NCBI GenBank assembly: GCA_015662325.1 | Contig: DQUJ01000005.1 | Location: 1-5,499 of the forward strand | Direction of reading: 5' to 3' | From: Leucothrix mucor | GTDB lineage: Bacteria; Pseudomonadota; Gammaproteobacteria; Thiotrichales; Thiotrichaceae | DNA length: 5,499 nt | Notes under the pieces: model-generated | Told to the model about the DNA's origin: nothing | The model's database searches: none | Seen by the model: the letters and a program-made list of their open reading frames with translations, nothing else | Translations under genes and position numbers: made by a program | Part shown: in pieces, positions 1 to 5,499 of the stretch | How positions within the stretch are numbered: position 1 is the first letter of the stretch | Layout of the letters: each line of letters starts with the position of its first letter

Positions 1-312
1 GCAGTCGGCGAAGCACCACCAGAAAAAACAGAGAGCGCGGATGAGTTGAAGAGTTTTGTAAAGGAGATAGATGTGTTACTTCGTCGGGAACATGATGAAG
101 ACTATTGCGGTATCGTTTATACTGACAGTACACAACAGCCTAACTATATAAAAATATTTGACCCCAACAATATAGGCACGTCGTGTAGTACAGCGAAAAG
201 CCCGCCTTTGCCCGGTTGGATTTTATCGACATTAAAACCGATAGATTTACCTAATGCATTGACGCCACCTAATAATCGTAATCGTTGGTGGAATAAGCTG
301 TTTAATAAATAA
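1..312 (+). CDS. C-terminal part of an unrecognised protein (5' end outside window)
   Basis: The frame is open from the first base to the TAA at 310-312, giving 103 visible residues, so this is the tail of a larger gene. An in-frame TTG at 46 could be read as a start, but it has no convincing ribosome binding site and the frame stays open upstream of it, so the true start probably lies outside the window. I do not recognise the family. The segment begins acidic and proline-containing, then shows a compact globular-looking stretch: EDYCGIVY at residues 33-40, IKIFDPNNIGTSC at 50-62, PPLPGWILS at 68-76 and LKPIDLP at 78-84. It ends in a basic, aromatic tail, NRNRWWNKLFNK. No membrane segment or signal is visible in this part. 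The next gene begins 42 bases downstream with no strong terminator between, so the two are probably co-transcribed. Coding status is well supported; function is unknown. Confidence 0.72.
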   Translation, partial: AVGEAPPEKTESADELKSFVKEIDVLLRREHDEDYCGIVYTDSTQQPNYIKIFDPNNIGTSCSTAKSPPLPGWILSTLKPIDLPNALTPPNNRNRWWNKLFNK

Positions 313-354
313 TAAAAGCATAAACCCGTAAGGTTAAAAAAGAGTGTGATAAAA

Positions 355-981
355 ATGAATAAAAAAACAACCCTTTTAAGTGTATTAGGTCTCGTTGCTG
401 TATCTGGCGCAGGCTATCTTTATACCACAGGACAAGGAACTCAAGTAGTTCAACAAGTCAGTAGTTATTTACCAGAATCAGTGCGCGAATATCTTCCTGC
501 ATCCGTCTTGCCAGCACAAGAGGAGGAAATTGTAGTTGCTGACACAGAGAAAGCACCTGAAGAAATGGCACAAGCGCCAGTAATGGATGAAGAGTCTGTC
601 AATAACACCGAAACTGGTGATGCACAAGATACAGTAGCAAATAATATGGATGCGGATGTATTAGGTGATATTGAACCGTCTATTGAAAACCCTGTCGAAG
701 CTGAAGTGGCGACTAATGTAGTAGAAAATGCTGAAGCGATTGCAACGGCAGAAGTAGAGCCAGAAGTTGTAAAGCCTTTAGCAAATAAAGACCCATCAAA
801 TAGTTCAAAAGAAATATTAGCATTAGAGAAACAACTACAAGAAGTGAATAATAAAATTGCTAATTTAGATACTGAAAAAACGACCTTAGAAAATCAATTT
901 CAGAATATTTTAAAGAAAAACAGATCATTAGCGATCAAACTTAAAGACATTGATGATCAGTTGAAAAACAATATGCAATAA
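355..981 (+). CDS. Small membrane-anchored (or exported) coiled-coil protein, unknown function
   Basis: This encodes 208 residues from ATG 355. A GTG nine bases upstream at 346 would add three residues. I prefer ATG 355 because it gives a standard N-terminus, MNKKTT, ahead of the hydrophobic segment, and AGAG at 341-344 can act as a weak ribosome binding site. Residues 6-23 form one hydrophobic helix: either an uncleaved anchor or a signal peptide, with SGA as a possible cleavage site. A short tandem motif follows, YLPESV at 38-43 and YLPASV at 46-51. Residues about 55-140 are a low-complexity linker rich in Glu, Asp, Ala and Val. Residues 154-203 form a regular heptad coiled coil with core positions I154, L157, L161, V164, I168, L171, K175, L178, F182, I185, N189, L192, L196, I199 and L203. 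The likely topology is a short cytoplasmic N-terminus with a periplasmic linker and coiled coil, suggesting a scaffold or oligomeric envelope protein. I recognise no family, and no link to carbamoyl phosphate synthesis is visible. It probably shares a transcript with the preceding gene. Confidence 0.8.
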   Translation: MNKKTTLLSVLGLVAVSGAGYLYTTGQGTQVVQQVSSYLPESVREYLPASVLPAQEEEIVVADTEKAPEEMAQAPVMDEESVNNTETGDAQDTVANNMDADVLGDIEPSIENPVEAEVATNVVENAEAIATAEVEPEVVKPLANKDPSNSSKEILALEKQLQEVNNKIANLDTEKTTLENQFQNILKKNRSLAIKLKDIDDQLKNNMQ

Positions 982-1006
982 TGTTCTAATATTCTCTTAT
1001 ATGTCA

Positions 1007-1036
1007 TAGACACTCTCGAAGAAATTCGAGTAGAAT
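1007..1036 (+). promoter_or_regulatory. Predicted sigma70-type promoter for carAB
   Basis: A -35 element TAGACA (1007-1012) matches TTGACA at five of six bases. A -10 element TAGAAT (1031-1036) matches TATAAT at five of six, with an 18-base spacer. The sequence upstream (970-1006) is AT-rich. Transcription would start near 1043, about 92 bases before the carA start codon. Among the stretches checked in this gap it is the best match; the alternative at 1092-1120 is weak and would start transcription inside the carA ribosome binding site. In E. coli, carAB is controlled by arginine and pyrimidines through ArgR, PepA and other proteins. I see no convincing ArgR box pair here. The call rests on sequence match only. 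Confidence 0.55.
1015..1030. repeat. Perfect inverted repeat inside the promoter spacer (possible operator)
   Basis: CTCGAA (1015-1020) and TTCGAG (1025-1030) are perfect inverted repeats around GAAA. They lie between the predicted -35 and -10 elements, and the right arm directly abuts the -10. A dimeric regulator bound here would block RNA polymerase, so an operator role is plausible. I do not recognise the motif as ArgR, PurR or another named site. A six-base palindrome could also arise by chance. Confidence 0.4.
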
Positions 1037-1045
1037 ACGCGCTAT

Positions 1046-1093
1046 AAAAAACGGGATCGGATTCTTAATTATTTAAGCTTCATCCCGTTTTTT
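1046..1093 (+). terminator. Intrinsic terminator-like hairpin in the carA leader (possible attenuator)
   Basis: AAAAAACGGGAT (1046-1057) is the exact reverse complement of ATCCCGTTTTTT (1082-1093). The result is a 12-base-pair stem with a GC core and a T6 end. The 24-base loop contains a second small palindrome, CTTAA-TTAT-TTAAG (1064-1077). The A and T tracts on either side mean it could work in both directions. It may end transcription from the upstream gene that stops at 981. It also lies downstream of the predicted carAB promoter, so transcripts from that promoter would have to read through it, which suggests attenuation. No ATG-initiated leader peptide is present between the predicted start and the hairpin. 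The structure is clear; its role is inferred. Confidence 0.6.
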
Positions 1094-1120
1094 GCAATTG
1101 GTGTATTCACCATTTAAAAA
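1089..1120 (+). promoter_or_regulatory. Stem-loop just upstream of the carA ribosome binding site
   Basis: TGGTG (1099-1103) and CACCA (1108-1112) form a perfect five-pair stem with a TATT loop. The pairing can extend outwards through AA 1096-1097 with TT 1114-1115, and through TTTTT 1089-1093 with AAAAA 1116-1120, with one mismatch and a GC bulge. The outer stem uses the same T-tract as the upstream terminator-like hairpin, so the two full structures are partly exclusive. It leaves the Shine-Dalgarno sequence at 1125 single-stranded. It could be an RNA element affecting translation or stability, or a chance pairing in AT-rich sequence. Confidence 0.3.
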
Positions 1121-1124
1121 TACC

Positions 1125-1130
1125 GGAGGA
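1125..1130 (+). promoter_or_regulatory. carA ribosome binding site
   Basis: GGAGGA is close to the ideal Shine-Dalgarno sequence. GGAGG ends five bases before the GTG at 1135. This strong site supports the GTG as the carA start, and no in-frame ATG nearby gives a comparable N-terminus. Confidence 0.85.
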
Positions 1131-1134
1131 TAAC

Positions 1135-2313
1135 GTGAAGAAACGCGCAATATTGGTACTTGAAGACGGCAATGTGTTTCGTGGAATATCCATTGGGTAT
1201 GAAGGCACAAGCGTTGGTGAAGTGGTATTTAATACCGCATTAACAGGTTATCAGGAAATCCTGACAGACCCTTCCTATGCAAGCCAGATGGTAACTCTGA
1301 CTTATCCTCATATTGGTAGTACAGGAGCGAACACAGAAGATGAAGAATGTTCGCAAATATTTGCCACAGGTCTTATCGTAAAAGATGTGCCAACCTTACA
1401 CAGTAACTGGCGTGCAGAACAATCCCTCCCAGATTATCTAGAAAGCAAAAAAGTGGTCGCAATCGCTGATATTGATACGCGTCGTTTAACCCGAATATTA
1501 CGAGAAAAAGGCGCACAACGCGGTTGTATTATTGCCGGTTTTGATGCGGATACAGCAGACAAAGACGTAGATGCTTTAATCGAAACAGCAAAAACAGAAA
1601 GTTTGGCATTCCCTGGTTTAAAAGGTGCTGACCTTGCTAAAGTTGTCACAACCGATAAAACCTACACATGGGATGAAGGTAGCTGGGATTTAGATCCGGA
1701 AAAGTCAGCACCCATCAATAAGAATACTAAATACAACGTCGTTGCTTACGACTTTGGAATAAAGAAAAATATCTTACGCATGTTGGTGGATCGTGATTGC
1801 CACGTGACAGTTGTACCCGCACAAACACCCGCTGAAGAGGTGTTAGCGATGAACCCTGATGGTGTGTTTTTATCGAATGGTCCTGGCGACCCAGAGCCAT
1901 GTGATTACGCGATCAGCGCGATTCAATCTATTTTAGAACAAAAAATACCAACCTTCGGTATTTGTCTGGGTCATCAATTACTCGGGCTTGCCTCTGGCGC
2001 AAAAACAGCCAAAATGAAATTTGGTCATCACGGCGCTAATCATCCTGTCCAAGATCTTGATACCAAAAAAGTAATGATCACCAGTCAGAACCACGGTTTT
2101 GCAGTGGATGAAGAGAGCTTGCCAAGTAATATGGAAGCGACCCATCGTTCGTTATTTGATAAAAGTTTACAAGGGGTTAAACGTACTGATTGTCCTGCCT
2201 ATGGTTTTCAAGGTCATCCAGAAGCGAGCCCTGGGCCACACGATGTTGCCCCAGTTTTTGATGAATTTATCACGCTCATGAATACAGCAAATACAAACAA
2301 GGGGGCACGTTAA
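1135..2313 (+). CDS. carA: Carbamoyl-phosphate synthase small (glutamine amidotransferase) subunit
   Basis: CarA hydrolyses glutamine and passes ammonia through an internal tunnel to CarB, which makes carbamoyl phosphate for arginine and pyrimidine synthesis in the cytoplasm. The protein has 392 residues, against 382 in E. coli, and aligns along its whole length. The N-terminal CarA-specific domain occupies about residues 1-150 ([39 protein letters not shown]). The class I glutamine amidotransferase domain covers about 195-385. It shows NGPGDP at 248-253, the nucleophile elbow GICLGHQ with Cys277, QNHGF at 318-322, and the catalytic partners His361 and Glu363 in [11 protein letters not shown]. 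These match E. coli Cys269, His353 and Glu355 with a constant offset of eight. The start is GTG behind a strong ribosome binding site. The carB start lies one base past the stop, so the two subunits are probably made from one coupled message. No defect is visible. Confidence 0.98.
   Translation: MKKRAILVLEDGNVFRGISIGYEGTSVGEVVFNTALTGYQEILTDPSYASQMVTLTYPHIGSTGANTEDEECSQIFATGLIVKDVPTLHSNWRAEQSLPDYLESKKVVAIADIDTRRLTRILREKGAQRGCIIAGFDADTADKDVDALIETAKTESLAFPGLKGADLAKVVTTDKTYTWDEGSWDLDPEKSAPINKNTKYNVVAYDFGIKKNILRMLVDRDCHVTVVPAQTPAEEVLAMNPDGVFLSNGPGDPEPCDYAISAIQSILEQKIPTFGICLGHQLLGLASGAKTAKMKFGHHGANHPVQDLDTKKVMITSQNHGFAVDEESLPSNMEATHRSLFDKSLQGVKRTDCPAYGFQGHPEASPGPHDVAPVFDEFITLMNTANTNKGAR
2299..2305 (+). 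promoter_or_regulatory. carB ribosome binding site within the end of carA
   Basis: AAGGGGG lies in the last codons of carA and ends nine bases before the carB ATG at 2315. Because the site is inside carA and only one base separates the genes, ribosomes finishing carA can probably restart on carB. That would help keep the two subunits in balance. Confidence 0.65.
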
Positions 2314-2314
2314 T

Positions 2315-5300
2315 ATGCCAAAGCGTACCGACATAAAAAGCATACTAATTATTGGCGCAGGCCCGATTGTTATTGGTCAAGCCTGTGAGTTTGATTATTC
2401 TGGCGCTCAAGCGTGTAAAGCACTTCAAGAAGAAGGCTATCGCGTAATTTTGGTGAACTCCAATCCAGCGACAATCATGACCGACCCCGAAATGGCAGAT
2501 GCAATATACATCGAGCCTATTCAATGGGAGACCGTTGCAGAAATAATCAAGAAAGAAAAGCCAGATGTTTTATTACCGACTATGGGCGGGCAAACCGCAC
2601 TTAACTGTGCGCTTGATCTTGATCGTGAAGGTATTCTTGAAAAATACAATGTAGAGATGATCGGCGCACAAAAAGAAGCCATTGATACGGCGGAAGATCG
2701 TGAAAAGTTCCGCGTTGCGATGGAAGAAATTGGCTTAGCATCAGCGCGTTCTGGCATTGCTCATTCGATGGAAGAAGCACGCGAAGTTCAGGCAGAACTG
2801 GGATTCCCAACGGTTGTCCGTCCATCATTTACCATGGGTGGTTCGGGTGGTGGTATTGCTTACAATAGAGATGAGTTTGAAGATATCGTTTCACGTGGCT
2901 TAGATTTTTCTCCAACGACAGAAGTATTGCTAGAAGAGTCCTTGTTAGGCTGGAAAGAGTACGAGATGGAAGTGGTACGTGATCATGCTGATAACTGCAT
3001 TATTATTTGTGCGATTGAAAACTTTGATCCAATGGGTATTCATACCGGTGATTCAATTACGGTAGCTCCAGCACAAACGCTGACAGATAAAGAATATCAA
3101 ATCTTACGAAATGCATCGTTAGCCGTACTACGTAAAATAGGTGTTGAAACGGGCGGGTCGAATGTACAGTTTTCGATTAACCCCAAAGACGGCCGTATGA
3201 TTATTATTGAGATGAATCCGCGTGTCTCACGCTCATCTGCATTAGCATCAAAAGCTACCGGATTCCCGATTGCAAAAATTGCCGCTAAACTTGCAGTGGG
3301 TTACACACTGGATGAGCTACAAAACGATATAACGGGTGGCGCAACACCTGCATCATTTGAGCCTAGTATTGATTACGTTGTTACTAAAATCCCACGTTTT
3401 ACTTTTGAGAAATTTCCTATAGCAGATTCACGTTTAACCACGCAGATGAAGTCAGTTGGCGAAGTGATGGCGATTGGGCGTACTTTTCAAGAGTCATTCC
3501 AAAAAGCCTTACGCGGTTTGGAAACTGATATTGACGGCATGGACGAGCGCATTGACCCGAATGATGAAAATGGCAAAGATATCTTACGCCGAGAGTTAAC
3601 TGAAGCCAGTTCAGAACGTGTTTTATACGTGGCAGATGGTTTTCGTTCTGGTATGAGTCAGAAAGATTTATTTGATTTAACCAGTATCGACCCTTGGTTT
3701 TTAAATCAAATTGAAGAATTGGTTTTGATCGAAAACTCACTTAAAGAACGTCATTTAGGTGAGATTACAAAAGATGAAATGTTTGATCTTAAACGCAAGG
3801 GTTTCTCTGATCGTCGTTTAGCCAAACTATTACAGACCAAAGAAAAAGAGCTACGTAAAATACGTCGCGATTTAGGAGTTCGCCCCATTTACAAACGTGT
3901 TGACACCTGTGCAGCGGAATTCTCGACAGATACCGCTTATATGTATTCAAGTTATGATGAAGAATGTGAGGCTAAGCCAACCGATAAAGATAAAATCATG
4001 GTGCTCGGTGGCGGACCGAATCGAATCGGTCAAGGTATCGAATTTGATTACTGTTGTGTGCATGCGGCATTAGCAATGCGTGAAGATGGTTACGAGACTA
4101 TTATGGTCAATTGTAATCCAGAGACTGTTTCGACTGATTACGATACTTCAGACCGTTTATTCTTTGAGCCATTAACACTAGAAGATGTATTAGAAATTGT
4201 CGATTTAGAAAAGCCAAAAGGCGTAATCGTACAATACGGCGGGCAAACCCCGTTGAAATTAGCAGAAGCGCTTGAAGCTGCGGGTACGCCAATCATTGGT
4301 ACGAGCCCCGATTCGATTGATCTAGCCGAAGACCGTGAACGCTTCCAACAGATGATAGAGAAGCTTGGCTTATTGCAACCGCCCAATCGTACCGTAAGAA
4401 GTGCCGAAGAAGGTGTATTAAAAGCGGAAGAAATTGGTTATCCATTGGTCGTTCGCCCGTCTTATGTATTAGGCGGACGTGCGATGGAAATAGTCCATAA
4501 CGAAGAAGATTTACGTGTTTATATGCGTGATGCGGTAAAAGTATCTAACGATGCACCCGTGCTTTTGGATCGTTTCTTAAATGATGCAATAGAAGTAGAT
4601 GTCGATGCAATTTGTGACGGTAAAGATGTGTTGATCGGCGGAATCATGCAACATATTGAACAAGCAGGCGTGCATTCGGGTGATTCAGCCTGTTCATTAC
4701 CGCCTTATTCTTTAAGTAAAGAATTACAAGATGAGATGCGTGAGCAAACACGCAAAATGGCGTTAGCCTTAAATGTTATTGGTTTGATGAATGTACAGTT
4801 TGCAATAAAGCAAACAGAGCAGGGTACAGATATTTATGTGCTTGAGGTTAATCCACGCGCTTCGCGTACCGTACCTTATGTTTCTAAAGCAACGGGTAGA
4901 CCTTTAGCGAAAATTGCAGCACGTTGTATGGCAGGTGTTTCGTTAGCAGATCAAAATGCGTTAGAAGAAATCATTCCTGATTATTTCGCGGTTAAAGAAG
5001 CGGTGTTCCCGTTTATTAAATTCCCTGGTGTTGATCCCATTCTTGGCCCTGAGATGAAATCAACGGGTGAAGTCATGGGTGTGGGTAAAACCTTTGCAGA
5101 AGCCTATGGTAAATCACAGCGTGCGGCGAGTGTTGACTTTCCAACGCAGGGTGGCACCGCATTTTTAAGTGTACGTGATGCAGATAGGGACGCGGTTGTA
5201 GATATTGCTAAGTTATTACTCGATCTTGATTTCAAATTAAAAGCCACACGCGGCACAGCAAGAAAGCTTCAAGAAGCGGGCATTGAGTGCGATATTGTTA

Positions 5301-5499
5301 ATAAGGTGCATGAAGGTCGACCACATATTGTTGATCTAATTAAAAACGAAGAAGTGAACCTGATTGTAAATACCACCGAAGGCAAAAAAGCGACTAACGA
5401 TTCGTACGAAATTCGTCGTGAAGCACTGCAAGGAAAAGTCACGTATACTACGACTATTACAGGTGCTTGGGCATTATGCCAAGCGATGACGTATCAAGA
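2315..5499 (+). CDS. carB: Carbamoyl-phosphate synthase large subunit (3' end outside window)
   Basis: CarB uses two ATP, bicarbonate and ammonia from CarA to make carbamoyl phosphate. The frame is open without a stop or frameshift from ATG 2315 to the window edge, giving 1061 codons plus two bases. E. coli CarB has 1073 residues; by alignment about 16 residues are missing here. The first ATP-grasp unit (about 1-400, carboxyphosphate synthesis) begins [17 protein letters not shown] and has Arg129, Arg169, the glycine-rich MGGSGGG loop, and Glu299 and Asn301 in EMNPR. The oligomerisation region (about 400-552) is the most diverged part. The second ATP-grasp unit (about 553-938, carbamate phosphorylation) has [15 protein letters not shown], Arg714, and Glu844 and Asn846 in EVNPR. 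The ornithine-site residues Glu782, Asp790 and Glu895 are kept. The C-terminal MGS-like allosteric domain starts near 940 and keeps Ser952, Thr978, Thr981, Lys997, Asn1019, Thr1021 and Thr1046. The position of E. coli Lys954 is Arg958. The enzyme is probably active and regulated by UMP and ornithine. Confidence 0.98.
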   Translation, partial: MPKRTDIKSILIIGAGPIVIGQACEFDYSGAQACKALQEEGYRVILVNSNPATIMTDPEMADAIYIEPIQWETVAEIIKKEKPDVLLPTMGGQTALNCALDLDREGILEKYNVEMIGAQKEAIDTAEDREKFRVAMEEIGLASARSGIAHSMEEAREVQAELGFPTVVRPSFTMGGSGGGIAYNRDEFEDIVSRGLDFSPTTEVLLEESLLGWKEYEMEVVRDHADNCIIICAIENFDPMGIHTGDSITVAPAQTLTDKEYQILRNASLAVLRKIGVETGGSNVQFSINPKDGRMIIIEMNPRVSRSSALASKATGFPIAKIAAKLAVGYTLDELQNDITGGATPASFEPSIDYVVTKIPRFTFEKFPIADSRLTTQMKSVGEVMAIGRTFQESFQKALRGLETDIDGMDERIDPNDENGKDILRRELTEASSERVLYVADGFRSGMSQKDLFDLTSIDPWFLNQIEELVLIENSLKERHLGEITKDEMFDLKRKGFSDRRLAKLLQTKEKELRKIRRDLGVRPIYKRVDTCAAEFSTDTAYMYSSYDEECEAKPTDKDKIMVLGGGPNRIGQGIEFDYCCVHAALAMREDGYETIMVNCNPETVSTDYDTSDRLFFEPLTLEDVLEIVDLEKPKGVIVQYGGQTPLKLAEALEAAGTPIIGTSPDSIDLAEDRERFQQMIEKLGLLQPPNRTVRSAEEGVLKAEEIGYPLVVRPSYVLGGRAMEIVHNEEDLRVYMRDAVKVSNDAPVLLDRFLNDAIEVDVDAICDGKDVLIGGIMQHIEQAGVHSGDSACSLPPYSLSKELQDEMREQTRKMALALNVIGLMNVQFAIKQTEQGTDIYVLEVNPRASRTVPYVSKATGRPLAKIAARCMAGVSLADQNALEEIIPDYFAVKEAVFPFIKFPGVDPILGPEMKSTGEVMGVGKTFAEAYGKSQRAASVDFPTQGGTAFLSVRDADRDAVVDIAKLLLDLDFKLKATRGTARKLQEAGIECDIVNKVHEGRPHIVDLIKNEEVNLIVNTTEGKKATNDSYEIRREALQGKVTYTTTITGAWALCQAMTYQ

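Noticed and set aside
323..335. AACC-CGTAA-GGTT inverted repeat between the first two genes
   Set aside because: The stem is only four base pairs and has no T-tract, so it is too weak to call a terminator.
1092..1120. Possible promoter TTGCAA-17-TAAAAA downstream of the hairpin
   Set aside because: Both elements match consensus at only four of six bases, and transcription would start within the carA ribosome binding site.
1101..1133. Tiny GTG-initiated frame (ten codons) ending one base before the carA start, as a leader peptide
   Set aside because: It has no ribosome binding site, only a T-tract and AT-rich bases upstream, its codons are not enriched for arginine or pyrimidine-sensing signals, and it lies after the terminator-like hairpin.
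1434..1649. Minus-strand frame opposite carA
   Set aside because: It lies wholly within the strongly conserved carA coding sequence and is a shadow of it.
2521..4386. Several minus-strand open frames of 61-107 codons opposite carB
   Set aside because: All overlap an uninterrupted carB frame whose protein matches the family throughout; none has a supporting ribosome binding site or recognisable product.
2315..5499. Similarity between the two halves of CarB as a possible recent duplication
   Set aside because: The paired ATP-grasp halves are an ancient feature of all CarB proteins, and the DNA shows no recent repeat.

Overview
The window holds the 3' end of an unrecognised gene, a small membrane-anchored coiled-coil protein gene, and the carbamoyl-phosphate synthetase operon carA-carB. 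All genes are on the + strand. CarA and CarB resemble the Escherichia coli subunits closely along their whole length, and codon use is moderately AT-rich. Together these suggest a gammaproteobacterium. I cannot name the genus; an AT-rich marine lineage would fit but is a guess.

Positions 1-312 are the C-terminal 103 codons of a protein that enters from the left edge. A 42-base gap leads to a 208-residue protein (355-981) with one N-terminal hydrophobic segment, an acidic low-complexity linker and a regular C-terminal coiled coil. These two genes look like one transcription unit. Neither is recognised, and neither resembles DapB, whose gene lies upstream of carA in many gammaproteobacteria.

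The 153-base gap before carA (982-1134) is the most structured non-coding part. It holds a good sigma70-type promoter (1007-1036) whose spacer carries a perfect inverted repeat. Next comes a perfect 12-base inverted repeat ending in T6 (1046-1093), which looks like an intrinsic terminator and lies inside the predicted carA leader. A second stem-loop (1089-1120) sits just before a strong Shine-Dalgarno sequence. This layout suggests leader-level control of carAB, but could also be a terminator for the upstream gene.

carA (1135-2313) encodes the glutamine-hydrolysing subunit. carB (2315-5499, cut by the right edge) encodes the synthetase subunit. One base separates the two genes, and the carB ribosome binding site lies inside carA, so translation is probably coupled. 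The enzyme makes carbamoyl phosphate for arginine and pyrimidine synthesis, and all main catalytic residues are present. About 16 CarB residues are missing beyond the edge. I found no mobile element, CRISPR array, tRNA or rRNA, and nothing that looks like a wholly new system. The leader and the orphan coiled-coil protein are the parts most worth a second look.
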